Positions 43,504 through 52,868 of a stretch of DNA of 64,000 bases are shown here, one piece after another. Numbering within the stretch: position 1 is the stretch's first letter; every line of letters begins with the position of its first letter. This stretch comes from G963663735 sp963663735 (lineage in GTDB: Bacteria > Acidobacteriota > UBA6911 > RPQK01 > JAPXNP01). Location of the stretch: the NCBI GenBank assembly GCA_963663735.2, contig CAXXHN010000001.1, positions 186,001 to 250,000 of the forward strand. The letters are read 5' to 3'. A program made the translations under genes and the position numbers. The notes under the pieces were generated by a model. It ran no database searches. It was not told the DNA's origin and was given only the letters and a program-made list of their open reading frames with translations.

Positions 43504-44064
43504 ATGAAAAAAGCAATTTATTTATTACTGGCATCCTGTTTAGTATTAGGCCTGGGATCCGTCAGTTTGGCTGATTCGGCCTGGCTGCACGTAAATGTCG
43601 ATGATGATGAGGACCAAATCAACATTAACCTTCCCATTGCCCTGGCTGAAACCGTGGTCTGGATCGCCGACTTCAGTGACAAACCAAATGTAATAAAGGT
43701 AGACGACCGGGAAATAACGGTTCCGGAAATGAAAGAAATCTGGGAAGTTCTTAAATCTGAAGGATCCTTTACCCTGGCATCCATCAAGAGCAAGAAGGCG
43801 GAAGAAGGCGACAATATCGATATCGTGTTTAAAGACAACCGACTGCTCATCACCGGCACTACCGACGATTCCCAGATTGATATCAACATCCTGGGAGACC
43901 TGATAGACGCCCTGTTTTCAGGTGACGCCGACAGGCTGAACCTGGAAGCATGCATTGAGGAGCTTAAGCTGAAAGGCGAGGCTTCAGGTTACGTCCACAT
44001 CAAGGGGGATGACGGGGAGAAAGTCCATCTCTGGGTAGACAACAGCAAAACCGCGGACAGATAA
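43504..44064 (+). CDS. Secreted small acidic protein of unknown function
   Basis: 186 residues. A signal peptide (MKKAIYLLLASCLVLG...SLAD) precedes an acidic, beta-rich domain (WLHVNVDDDEDQININLPIALAE, ending HIKGDDGEKVHLWVDNS). The beginning and end of the mature part are similar to each other in pattern (HV.VDDDED and HIKGDDGEKVHLWVD). I do not recognise the family. Strong GGAGG 9 nt before the ATG and a terminator right after the stop indicate a real, monocistronic gene. Confidence 0.82.
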   Translation: MKKAIYLLLASCLVLGLGSVSLADSAWLHVNVDDDEDQININLPIALAETVVWIADFSDKPNVIKVDDREITVPEMKEIWEVLKSEGSFTLASIKSKKAEEGDNIDIVFKDNRLLITGTTDDSQIDINILGDLIDALFSGDADRLNLEACIEELKLKGEASGYVHIKGDDGEKVHLWVDNSKTADR

Positions 44065-44081
44065 GACCAACACCGCCTTTA

Positions 44082-44112
44082 AAAGGCCGCCATAACACCT
44101 GGCGGCCTTTAT
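44082..44112. terminator. Bidirectional terminator between convergent genes
   Basis: Ten-bp stem AAAGGCCGCC (44082-44091) / GGCGGCCTTT (44101-44110), 9-nt loop, with T-rich sequence on the plus side and A-rich sequence on the other, so it can serve both the acidic-protein gene and the VWFA gene. Confidence 0.85.
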
Positions 44113-44127
44113 CGCTTCAAATCAGCT

Positions 44128-46311
44128 CTACGGTTCCAATACTGAGAATACCTCTTCCAGGTGGGGAACCTTCCTTTTTTCATAATTGGGCAGAAGTGCC
44201 ATGAAACTGTACTCCCCGGGGCCCAGTGAGGAGGTATCAAACATGGCGGAAAACCGAATCACCTCTTCCTCGGAGTCCATGTAGGCCTGTCCCTGGGCCC
44301 TGATCCCTGTAACAGGCTGGGATTCCCTGAAAATGCCAATCTGCATCCCCTTGTTTGCCCACTCCCGGTCTTCAGCAGTGGGATGATACAGGTTAAAGAG
44401 TACATGGATGATCTCGCCCTGTTTAAACTCAGGTCTCGGCTGCGGGTAATATCCGGTTCCCCCGGCTGAAAGAACCATCCTGTGCCAGTCATCGGAACCA
44501 GGACCTTTCTGGCCGCTTGATGTCGTATAGCGAGTCATCAGCAGAGAACTGGGGACAGAAACGCCATGGAAATTATTAACCAGGAAAGATACTTCCTTCA
44601 CTCCATATTTCCCGGAACGACTGTCTCTGACTATGGCTCTCAGTTCGTACTGGCCCGGGCTCAAGGGCAGAACAGTCTGGTAATTGATGGAAGGTCCGGA
44701 TGCTTCACTGAACAAGTTATTGTCATAAGACTCTTCCAGTCTCCCACTATGGTAGAGAGGGATCTTCTGGGACAACCGGCCCATGACCTGGATAAGAATT
44801 TCCCCTTCAACCCTGGATTCTCTTGTTCCTTTTCTCAAATCAAAATCACTGGCCAGTGCGCCTACGCTGACAAATAAGACCGGGTTCCCGTCAGGATCAG
44901 CAAAAATTTCAGGTGCTACCTGGATATCCAGATCACCTGGCTTCGATTCCTGGAGGGATTTCCTGAGGGAAACCAGCCTTTCGGCCCGGGACTGCAGCCT
45001 TAATTTTTTTGGTTCAGCGTACCCCCTGATGGCGGTAACGTCGTAATCCTGGTTATCCTTTAGTGAAACCTCCACCTTCCGGAACCGGCCATTATTTGTA
45101 AAATTCTCAGGGTAATATCCCAAAACATAATAGGAGAAGGAGTCTTCAGCAACCTTGCTCAGGATTGAGCCGATATCATTATTGTCCAGGACCGCGTATC
45201 CTCCGGTTTCCCTGGCCAGTACCACCAGCCCTTCTTCAGCTTCGCGACGCCGGGTTGTTTCCGCCATTGGGTCTGGCAGATACTTCTCCCGGGGTCCATG
45301 GCTCCAGGCCAGGGGATACCTGATATCCTTGACAGGGGAAATCACATCAAGGCCCAGGGAGTCAGCAGTATAAAAACTGACCCTGTTCCGGACAGCCATG
45401 GAAAGCAGGCGGTCCAGCAGCGGCTGTGTTTCATTGTCCAGCCTCAAACCGCTCCTGAAAACAACAATGGATTTCCGGCCCGGAAGCAGGGCCATCCTTT
45501 CCACCAGGTCCATATATCGCAGCATGGCCAGTTCACCAAAAAACCTGATTTGCCGGTTAACCGTCTCAACACCAATAGGCGGAGCCAGTTCAATTGGCCC
45601 ATCAAAAACGGCTGTAGTCTGAAGGGCATCCTCAATCGCTATAATATCAGGAGCGAAGGGTATTGACTGGGCTATATTCCTCATGGTTTCCAGGTCATCC
45701 AGGTGAAGCATGGAGGGATCAATACCTGAACCTGGGCCGTATGGTTTTCCTTCCAGCCGGTCCAGGATGGAAAGAAGCATGTTTTTATTGTCAGTAAAGG
45801 GCATGCCCCCCAACGACACGTAAAATCCAGGCTGCATTTCTTCCTGGATGAATCCCCTGATCGCCCTGGTGGTGCGCCTTAATTCAACTGGATCAGCAGC
45901 CTCTGAAACCAGGTGTATCCAGGTAGGGTCTGTTGATACGACAACATCCGGATCAGCCTTCCCAGAGACTTGTTCTTCAACTCCGCTTAATTTTGCTGCC
46001 TCACCGGGCGCCTCGGCCTGCTGGCTGTTTCCTGGAAGACTGCTCCCCCTGAGACGGGCCGGGGCCTCCACAAAATAAAAAAAAGCTATCTCCTGCTCTT
46101 TCCCGCTCTCCCGAAGCAGGAAATCATCCCGGGTAAGACCTTTCACCGGCTCTCCATTCCGGGTAACCCTGGCTTCGATGCTGACCAGGTGCACCTCAAC
46201 CTTGATTGCCTCTTCTCCAGTCACTTCGGGCCTGTCCAAACCGCTACTGAAAGCGTTGGAGAGTGACGCTAACAATATACATATCATGCAGTAAGGAGTC
46301 TTATTGAACAT
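44128..46311 (-). CDS. VWFA-domain protein, Acidobacteria type (TIGR03436-like)
   Basis: 727 residues. The signal peptide (MFNKTPYCMICILLASLSNAFS) is followed by the family's opening IKVEVHLVSIEARVTRNGEPVKGLTRDDFLL, then a VWFA-like domain with GRKSIVVFRSGLRL and a C-terminal half of beta domains. The usual MIDAS start (D.S.S) reads WIHLVSEAAD here, so metal-ion adhesion is probably lost. The function of the family is unknown; it is abundant in Acidobacteriota, which supports the taxonomic guess. ATG 46311 gives a better signal peptide than GTG 46323. It lies 155 nt after the LptF-LptG gene on the same strand. Confidence 0.85.
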   Translation of the reverse strand: MFNKTPYCMICILLASLSNAFSSGLDRPEVTGEEAIKVEVHLVSIEARVTRNGEPVKGLTRDDFLLRESGKEQEIAFFYFVEAPARLRGSSLPGNSQQAEAPGEAAKLSGVEEQVSGKADPDVVVSTDPTWIHLVSEAADPVELRRTTRAIRGFIQEEMQPGFYVSLGGMPFTDNKNMLLSILDRLEGKPYGPGSGIDPSMLHLDDLETMRNIAQSIPFAPDIIAIEDALQTTAVFDGPIELAPPIGVETVNRQIRFFGELAMLRYMDLVERMALLPGRKSIVVFRSGLRLDNETQPLLDRLLSMAVRNRVSFYTADSLGLDVISPVKDIRYPLAWSHGPREKYLPDPMAETTRRREAEEGLVVLARETGGYAVLDNNDIGSILSKVAEDSFSYYVLGYYPENFTNNGRFRKVEVSLKDNQDYDVTAIRGYAEPKKLRLQSRAERLVSLRKSLQESKPGDLDIQVAPEIFADPDGNPVLFVSVGALASDFDLRKGTRESRVEGEILIQVMGRLSQKIPLYHSGRLEESYDNNLFSEASGPSINYQTVLPLSPGQYELRAIVRDSRSGKYGVKEVSFLVNNFHGVSVPSSLLMTRYTTSSGQKGPGSDDWHRMVLSAGGTGYYPQPRPEFKQGEIIHVLFNLYHPTAEDREWANKGMQIGIFRESQPVTGIRAQGQAYMDSEEEVIRFSAMFDTSSLGPGEYSFMALLPNYEKRKVPHLEEVFSVLEP

Positions 46312-46465
46312 ATTGCTGACCACTAATCAACAATATAGCACAGGAATAAAATCACCCTGGTTTATTTATTTTGGGAGAGAGGCAAGGGAAAAATCAACCA
46401 CTTCGGCGGCTGATATCAGGACCGCATTAACCGTTTGTCAGGAACCGGTATCTCTCGCCGGAGAA

Positions 46466-48781
46466 CTAGGTTTTCATCATCGAAAAAAGAATCATTCCAC
46501 CGGAACCGAAAAGGATATTAGGCCCCCAGGCTGCAAGTTCCGGGGCCAGCAGTCCATTGACCCCCAAAACATCAAAAAAACCAAGGGCTCCCCAATAGGC
46601 TATGCCTATGAAAATGCCGGCAGCGATCCCGAGAAGAGCGCCTCTTTTCCCGATGGTCAGGGAAAACGGAACCCCGATTACAACCATTATCAGGCTGACA
46701 ACAGGCACAGATATCTTCTTGTACATTTCAGTCTGAAGGTGACTTACTTCGAATCCTCCGGTCTGGAGATCACCGATGTAATTCTTCAGCTCGGAATAAG
46801 TCATCTTGCTGGATTCTTTTATTTCCTCACTGAAGTAAGCTGGCCTTTCTGAAAAATTAAACTGCCTGGTTTCGAATGATTCAAAACTTCCTTTCTGGTA
46901 ATCACGATGCCAACCATTGTGAAGAATCCATTGCCTCAGCCGGGGATCCCAAATGGCTGTTTCCGCGTAGGTTTGTGATTCCAGGCCATTACCCTTGATC
47001 TGTAGCCTGTACACAGAAAGTTCCGCGAAACTGTTCCGCTGTGACATGAACTGGCGGTAATTGTAGAGACGGTTGTTTTCACCGAAAATCCAGTGCCGGC
47101 CGGGCTGAACCGTCTGAACCGGCCTTCCCTGTATGGTTTTTCGGAGAACATCCTGCTGCAGGTTAGCCTCGGGTAAAACATATTCCTGGGCCAGGAATAG
47201 GAACCCGCAGACAGCGATAGCACCGAGAAGGACTGGAAGAGCTACCCTGAAAACACTGATCCCAACCGAGTTGAAGGCGACTATCTGGTTGCTTCGAACC
47301 AACGCGCCAAAGGTAATGAGAGTCGTTATCAATACGGATATGGGCACCAGAAGAATCAGCAGCTGAGGCTGCAGAAAAACAAAATAGGTCAGAACCGTAG
47401 AGGCAGGGATACTGTTTTCATATACCTCATCAATTATTTCAAAAAATGTGAACAGGTTGACCATAGACACCAGGACAGTCGTGGTAACCGCCAGGTTGAT
47501 TAAAAACATCCGGTTCATGTAAGAATCAATGATCCTGGCCAGTCTCAGTCTCACGCTCTGGATATCCCAGACCCAGTTCCTGATCCTGATTGTTATCCAG
47601 GTCATCAGATCTTTGAGGTGACGGGCAATTTTCCTTATTCCTTCGGAAACAGAAACAAAAAAGGGCCTGTCTAAAATTGATAGCCAAACACAGGTGACTC
47701 GGTTGGAATACCTGAAACTGATCAGCGCTAATATGCCAAGCAGGATATTGGCTCCCCAAACACCAAGTACTATGGGGAGAACACCGCTTTTGCTGAGAGT
47801 ACTCCCGGTAGCAAATAACACGAAATAAGTTATCGAGACTATCATGCTCACTATAAAGCCCGATCCCTTACCACCTCTGGGAGTTCTTATGCCGAGCGCA
47901 ACTCCAAGAAAGGCAAAAATGATCGGAGAGAGAGGTATTGCCATCCTTCGGTTTAATTCCACCAGGGATTCATGGACCAGTTTCGCGTCATCTCCTGATA
48001 TGTCATTTATCAGTTCACCGGTGCTTTTATCTACATCCCGTTTTATCTTTCGGGGGGCAGGCCCCGATTTAATTACAATCGGTATGTCCAGAGTTCCGAA
48101 GTGGCTTATCGAATCCTCCCCAGGATTCTCATTCTTCCTGCTGTAAACTGACCCATTCATAAAATGAAGCTGAATCCTCCGGCCTTCTTCGGAGGACATA
48201 ACCTTGCCTTCATCTGCAAGGATCATCCTCGGTTCACCATCTTTTGAATCGGCCAGGAAAACACCTTTCCAAATCGACCTGGAAAGATCAATATCCTCAA
48301 CATAAAGAAGGGTCCCGGGAAAATTCTCATAAAAAACCCTGGAATCGATATCTGTCTGGGCGGGAGCTACATTGATTTCACCACGGAGAAGCCTCAGGTT
48401 CCAGTTACCGGCCGGGAGAAGCCAGAACGAAAACAGCCCGGTGAGAACAGCCGCCAGCAAACCTCCAGCAAGCACCGGTCGAAGCATCTGGGATGTGCTG
48501 ATTCCACTGGCTCTCATTGCCACTATTTCACTATCTACAGAGAGCCTGGCAAAACCGATCAGTACACCGATAAGAAAAGCAAAAGGCAAAGTAAAAAGCA
48601 AAATCCCGGGAAGCAGATATAACACTGCTTTCAGGATGGTCAGGGGATCTACACTCCTCCTGATAAACAATTCCGCCAGACGGCCGAATTCACGGGTGAA
48701 CACAATGAAGGTCAGAACCACCATCGCGATTACAGCCGGAGGGATGGTTTCCTTTTTAATAACTGAATGGATTCTTTTCAT
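46466..48781 (-). CDS. LptF-LptG fused lipopolysaccharide export permease
   Basis: 771 residues, twice the length of LptF or LptG. Two YjgP/YjgQ modules are visible: module 1 about 1-370 (LFTLPFAFLIGVLIGFARLSVDSEIVAMRASGIS; NRRMAIPLSPIIFAFLGVALG) and module 2 about 415-771 (VPISVLITTLITFGALVRSNQIVAFNSVGIS; YKKISVPVVSLIMVVIGVPFSL), each with six helices and a periplasmic jelly-roll. A basic linker (about 370-415) joins them. In the LPS transport system LptF and LptG form a heterodimer with LptB; here one chain would supply both halves. There is no stop or frameshift between the modules. LptB and LptC genes are not nearby. Confidence 0.93.
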   Translation of the reverse strand: MKRIHSVIKKETIPPAVIAMVVLTFIVFTREFGRLAELFIRRSVDPLTILKAVLYLLPGILLFTLPFAFLIGVLIGFARLSVDSEIVAMRASGISTSQMLRPVLAGGLLAAVLTGLFSFWLLPAGNWNLRLLRGEINVAPAQTDIDSRVFYENFPGTLLYVEDIDLSRSIWKGVFLADSKDGEPRMILADEGKVMSSEEGRRIQLHFMNGSVYSRKNENPGEDSISHFGTLDIPIVIKSGPAPRKIKRDVDKSTGELINDISGDDAKLVHESLVELNRRMAIPLSPIIFAFLGVALGIRTPRGGKGSGFIVSMIVSITYFVLFATGSTLSKSGVLPIVLGVWGANILLGILALISFRYSNRVTCVWLSILDRPFFVSVSEGIRKIARHLKDLMTWITIRIRNWVWDIQSVRLRLARIIDSYMNRMFLINLAVTTTVLVSMVNLFTFFEIIDEVYENSIPASTVLTYFVFLQPQLLILLVPISVLITTLITFGALVRSNQIVAFNSVGISVFRVALPVLLGAIAVCGFLFLAQEYVLPEANLQQDVLRKTIQGRPVQTVQPGRHWIFGENNRLYNYRQFMSQRNSFAELSVYRLQIKGNGLESQTYAETAIWDPRLRQWILHNGWHRDYQKGSFESFETRQFNFSERPAYFSEEIKESSKMTYSELKNYIGDLQTGGFEVSHLQTEMYKKISVPVVSLIMVVIGVPFSLTIGKRGALLGIAAGIFIGIAYWGALGFFDVLGVNGLLAPELAAWGPNILFGSGGMILFSMMKT

Positions 48782-48876
48782 GAAATGAATCTATCTTATC
48801 ACTCCCCCCCACAAATCCCGGGAGTTTAATATGGAATTCCTGTACCAGTAAAGGATAATTATTCTCCGGTTTTTGT

Positions 48877-49704
48877 TCAATGCCGGGCTATCCATTCCAT
48901 GAGCATCAGCAGCAGATTTACATTAACCACCAGCTGGATGCCGGCAAACATGACCATAACCATAATGATTCGGTTGAACAGTGTCTCCGAAATCCGGTCA
49001 TGCATCCATTTTCCCAGGTAGGAACCAATGGGTACAAGCCAAACCAGGTAAAGGTCAAACAGCAGAATATCACGGTCAATCAAACCGATTCCGAAAAAAA
49101 ACGGGAGTTTTGAAATATTTATAAAGGTAAATATCCAGGCCACGGTACCTACAAACATGCTTTTACCCATTCCCTGGGCAAAAACATAGAGGCTTACTAT
49201 CGGACCGGCAGAATGGGCCAGGGTTGAAGTAAAACCTGCAAGTACACCAACAAGAATCGCTGATCTGGGGCCGGGTTTCATGGACTCCACCCAGTGCAGG
49301 GCTCTCTCCCTGGCGATTATATAAACGGCAAAAATGATGGCTATGACCCCGATAAATCGTTTCAATAACGATGCATAACTCTCAATTCCCTCCTGCCCGA
49401 TCCACCACCAGAGGAGAGCTCCAGCCACAATTCCCAGAAGGGCGGGGATGCAGATAGCCCTGATATGCTTCCATGATTTATTTTTCCTGTGATGGTATAT
49501 GGCATTGAGGTCCAGGAGAACGAGCAGGGGAAGAAGGCAGGCCACTACCTTCTCAACCGGCATTACAAGTACCATGAGTGGAATGGTCAGAACGTTCACT
49601 CCGGCAAACCCTGACTTCCCGATACCCTGGATTAAGATTCCGGCTCCGACCATTATCCAGAAAACAGCAACCGGTATTCCGGGTTCAACAAAAGATTCCA
49701 GCAA
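48877..49704 (-). CDS. TauE/SafE family anion exporter/permease
   Basis: 275 residues, about eight hydrophobic helices with the family's internal repeat (GIGKSGFAGVNVLTIPLMVLV near 28-48; LVGVLAGFTSTLAHSAGPIVSLYVF near 152-176). Members export sulfite, sulfoacetate or similar organosulfur anions, or import them; the substrate here is open. The start is TTG 49704 with GGAG about 10 nt upstream. It lies 96 nt before the LptF-LptG gene on the same strand. Confidence 0.85.
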   Translation of the reverse strand: MLESFVEPGIPVAVFWIMVGAGILIQGIGKSGFAGVNVLTIPLMVLVMPVEKVVACLLPLLVLLDLNAIYHHRKNKSWKHIRAICIPALLGIVAGALLWWWIGQEGIESYASLLKRFIGVIAIIFAVYIIARERALHWVESMKPGPRSAILVGVLAGFTSTLAHSAGPIVSLYVFAQGMGKSMFVGTVAWIFTFINISKLPFFFGIGLIDRDILLFDLYLVWLVPIGSYLGKWMHDRISETLFNRIIMVMVMFAGIQLVVNVNLLLMLMEWIARH

Positions 49705-49936
49705 TATATATTTCTCCGATCTTACAGTTGGTGCCCGGATCGGTCCCCCAAAAAATGAATCCTAAGCATATCTTCCCTAAATCATCAACCTTATAAGGAA
49801 ATCTTAGACATGGCTTTCTCGGTTCAAGAGGCCAGTCGGTTCCCGTGTAAGGCGTTTATTTTCTCATAATCTATTGCTACAATGTGATATCAGTTGAATC
49901 ATTATTCTACTCGCTAGATTTAGAAGGAGTCTCCCT

Positions 49937-50884
49937 ATGGATTTTAACCGACGAGCTTTTTTAGTTTCGGGCATTGGAGCGGGAATTACAACCGCAGCCT
50001 GTACATCTCAATTAGACCCTGGTAAGGATGAGCTAAAACCTGCCCGTCCCGGTTCAGACATCAAGCTTGGAATAGCTTCCTATTGTTACTGGCATTTTAC
50101 CGATGTCAAATACCCGATGGAAAAGGTCATCGATAATGCTGCCGCGCTGGGAGTCTCAGCGGTTGACGTACTGCATGTCCAGATGGAAAGTGAGGAAAAG
50201 GAATACCTGCATAAACTAAAAAAACGTGCATTCCTGCAAGGCATCGACCTGGCAGCCCTCTCCATTCATCAGGATTTTGTCTCGCCTGACGAAGCTGAAC
50301 GGAAGGCTGCAATTGACCACACCAACAAGTGTATAAATATCGCCTATGAAATGGGGATTCCCTGCATCAGGCTCAACTCCGGACGCTGGGGAACAAGCGG
50401 AAGCTTTAATGAGTTGATGGAAAATAACGGAATTGAAAAGCCGGTTGAAGGCTATACCGATGACGATGCTTTCAAGTGGTGTATTGATTCGATTGAAATC
50501 TGTCTCAAGAAAGCTGAAGAATGCGGTATCCTGCTGGCCCTGGAGAACCATTGGGGGCTTACTACTACGGTTGAGGGACTTCTGAGAATCGCGAATGGCA
50601 TAGATTCTCCCTGGTTGGGGATTCTGATGGACACCGGAAACTTCAGGGATGATCCCTATGACAAGCTGGCCCAGATCGCTCCCAGGGTATCCTACGTTCA
50701 GGCAAAAACCTATTATGGAGGCGGAGAATGGTATACCCTGGATCTCGACTATAAACGGATCATCCAAATCCTGAGGGATGCCGGATACAAAGGTTATGTA
50801 ACCATTGAATTTGAGGGCAAGGAAGATCCGGCTACAGGTGTCCCCAAAAGTATCGCCCTTCTCAGGGAAGCCCTTGCCAGTTGA
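49937..50884 (+). CDS. TAT-exported sugar phosphate isomerase/epimerase-like TIM-barrel protein
   Basis: 315 residues. The N-terminus NRRAFLVSGIGAGITTAAC is a twin-arginine signal with a possible lipobox Cys. The rest is an AP endonuclease-2/xylose isomerase-like barrel (GIASYCYWHF, GIPCIRLNSGRWG, LALENHWGLTTT, ILMDTGNF, GYVTIEFEGKED) with metal-ligand Glu and Asp/His residues in place. Such exported proteins often act on sugars or sugar acids. AGAAGGAG lies 7-8 nt before the ATG. No sugar dehydrogenase is adjacent, so the substrate is unknown. Confidence 0.87.
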   Translation: MDFNRRAFLVSGIGAGITTAACTSQLDPGKDELKPARPGSDIKLGIASYCYWHFTDVKYPMEKVIDNAAALGVSAVDVLHVQMESEEKEYLHKLKKRAFLQGIDLAALSIHQDFVSPDEAERKAAIDHTNKCINIAYEMGIPCIRLNSGRWGTSGSFNELMENNGIEKPVEGYTDDDAFKWCIDSIEICLKKAEECGILLALENHWGLTTTVEGLLRIANGIDSPWLGILMDTGNFRDDPYDKLAQIAPRVSYVQAKTYYGGGEWYTLDLDYKRIIQILRDAGYKGYVTIEFEGKEDPATGVPKSIALLREALAS

Positions 50885-51025
50885 CGATTAAAATTTTTTC
50901 GCCTTGGCGCTGCCAGCTTAAGAACTGTTTCTGGTCGCAGATAACCACTGTATCAGCCGGCATTGATACTGTCGGCTGACCGGTATCTCAGCGCGCCACC
51001 CGAAGCAGAAACCTGGAACCCATGA

Positions 51026-51808
51026 CTATTCCCTGTCAATTTCATCGAACCTGGCATTCATTATGGGATAACTCTGCCAACTATGGTGATCATAGTGCCA
51101 CCACTCGTTAGCCAGAGGTTCGAATCCATTCAGGCGCATGACTGAAATCAGCAAATCCCTGTTTGCCTTAGACTGCTGGTCTCCTCCGGCAAAGTCGATG
51201 CCCGCCCTTTCCGTGGTTTCATCATATCCGCTGGGCATGGGAAGAAGTTCCCCGCTTGCCAGATCATAAAGGGAAAGATCCACGGCCGCACCCCGATTAT
51301 GCCGTGATCCGATGGATGGGTCAGCAACAAAATCCTTTTTATCTGGAGGTGTGGCGTCCCAGAATATTTTGGTTACATACCAGGGCCTGTACCCATCAAA
51401 AAGCACAACCCCATACCCCTGTTGCATAAATTGGCGGTGCGCGTTCAGGAGGGCCTCTGCTACCGGCCTTTGCAGGAAGACCCTGGGAGACTCGTAAATG
51501 ATCTCACCCATGAAATTATTGGCCGTGGCGTATCTGACATCCAGCCTGACAGTAGGGTCCATCGTGGCTACTTCAACCAAGTCCGATTCAAGAAAATCAC
51601 CTTCTTCGACAGGAGGATGGGCCTCAAGCGCAACGGAACGCAGCTCAGCTATCGGTTTAACAGGCTCAAATAACCGGGCCTGCTGTCCGGTGCTTTCCCT
51701 GCCTGGAACAGGAATCTCTTCACCGGCCGGACCCTGTCCGCACCCGGCAAACAAGAACAACACTCCGAAAAGCCAGACAAAAACTCCGAGAATCTTCCTC
51801 TTGATCAT
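51026..51808 (-). CDS. D-alanyl-D-alanine dipeptidase (VanX/DdpX-like), lipoprotein
   Basis: 260 residues. The signal peptide ends at a lipobox FAGC (Cys23). The M15D zinc site is complete: SRHNRGAAVDLSLYD (His and Asp ligands) and EWWHYDHHSWQ (catalytic Glu and third ligand His). DMDP..RLDVRYAT-like opening (MDPTVRLDVRYATANNF) is typical of VanX relatives. It probably recycles D-Ala-D-Ala from peptidoglycan in the periplasm rather than giving vancomycin resistance, since no vanHA genes are present. Confidence 0.92.
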   Translation of the reverse strand: MIKRKILGVFVWLFGVLFLFAGCGQGPAGEEIPVPGRESTGQQARLFEPVKPIAELRSVALEAHPPVEEGDFLESDLVEVATMDPTVRLDVRYATANNFMGEIIYESPRVFLQRPVAEALLNAHRQFMQQGYGVVLFDGYRPWYVTKIFWDATPPDKKDFVADPSIGSRHNRGAAVDLSLYDLASGELLPMPSGYDETTERAGIDFAGGDQQSKANRDLLISVMRLNGFEPLANEWWHYDHHSWQSYPIMNARFDEIDRE

Positions 51809-51972
51809 GTTTTTAATTTCCTGACAGAAACGTTGAACCGGATATCTCCCCAGCTAACCGCGACAGTTCCACATACATCCGTACTGACGGTGTGACCCGG
51901 TGAATGAGGTCCGGACAAAGCTCAAATTTTCGTGACAGGTCTTCTTAACAATTTTTGTTGAAAAACCTGCTT

Positions 51973-52779
51973 CTAAGCTGTAAGGAACGATAAGACAATG
52001 GATAACAAGGTCAGAGCCAGGCAAACCACGGCAAACAGGAAATCTCTGGCCCCTTCCCTTTTCAGGGGATTCAGGAGGTAAGAGATACCCAGGCCTCCAA
52101 TAAAACCGCCAAGATGTGCAAAATTATCTATCCCGGACATAAAAAATCCGAAAGCGAAGAGGATAACAGCATACATCATTGCCTGGCGGCCCAGAGCGGA
52201 ACTCCCCGTTTTTTTCCCTGCCCAGACAAGAGCGCCAAACAGCCCAAAAAGCGGTGCTGAGGCCCCTATTGTCAAGGGAACTCCAGCCAGGGAACTAAGC
52301 AGGAACCCCGTGGCTGAGGAAACTGTGTAAATGATGATCAGCCGATTTGCTCCATAAAGCTGTCCGGTAACCGGAGCCAGCTGCCTGACCCACAGCATGT
52401 TAAAAGCGATATGCAGCAGGCCTCCATGCAGCCATCCCGCGCTGAGTATAGTCCACCATCTTCCATACTGGAACACCGGGATAGCTCCGCTGGCTCCAAA
52501 GGTAAACAGGCTCTGGGTGCTGGGAGCAAGAATTGACAAACCTCCCCCCATCCTGATGCCCGGAATATCAAAAAGCAGGGTAAGGGCATAGACCAGTACG
52601 CAGCCGCCAATGGCCAGGGTTACAAAATCCAGGCTCTGGCTGATATTTCTCAGGACTTTTGAGTATCCCCACAAACCAGGATTGGAAGCTCCGCAGTTGA
52701 AACACTTCTCGTCGTTGACCCCTACCAGTTTGCCGCAGGACCTGCAAACGACGGACCCTCTGGTTTGTCTCTTAAACAT
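51973..52779 (-). CDS. Rhomboid family intramembrane serine protease with zinc ribbon
   Basis: 268 residues. An N-terminal zinc ribbon (Cys12, Cys15, Cys26, Cys29: VCRSCGKL...CFNCGAS) precedes six membrane helices. The active site is Ser174 in TIGASAPLFGLFG and His222 in DNFAHLGGFIGG, with Asn127 in HIAFNMLW as the oxyanion residue. It cuts membrane proteins within the bilayer. The ribbon is a known but less common addition. Downstream of rpiA on the same strand (gap 89 nt). Confidence 0.93.
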   Translation of the reverse strand: MFKRQTRGSVVCRSCGKLVGVNDEKCFNCGASNPGLWGYSKVLRNISQSLDFVTLAIGGCVLVYALTLLFDIPGIRMGGGLSILAPSTQSLFTFGASGAIPVFQYGRWWTILSAGWLHGGLLHIAFNMLWVRQLAPVTGQLYGANRLIIIYTVSSATGFLLSSLAGVPLTIGASAPLFGLFGALVWAGKKTGSSALGRQAMMYAVILFAFGFFMSGIDNFAHLGGFIGGLGISYLLNPLKREGARDFLFAVVCLALTLLSIVLSFLTA

Positions 52780-52868
52780 TGAATCCTTTCAAAAACCTGT
52801 TCTTGCCGATCATCAGAAAACCGGGCAGGACAGAAACAGAATCATCCCTACCTGGTCTTTCCAGTCAG

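Noticed and set aside
46304..46852. 182-codon plus-strand frame over the spacer and the 3' end of the LptF-LptG gene
   Set aside because: Most of it is antisense to the conserved second LptG module.
51026..51808. Vancomycin resistance gene vanX
   Set aside because: The M15D site is intact but there are no vanH, vanA, vanR or vanS genes nearby; cell-wall recycling is the simpler role.
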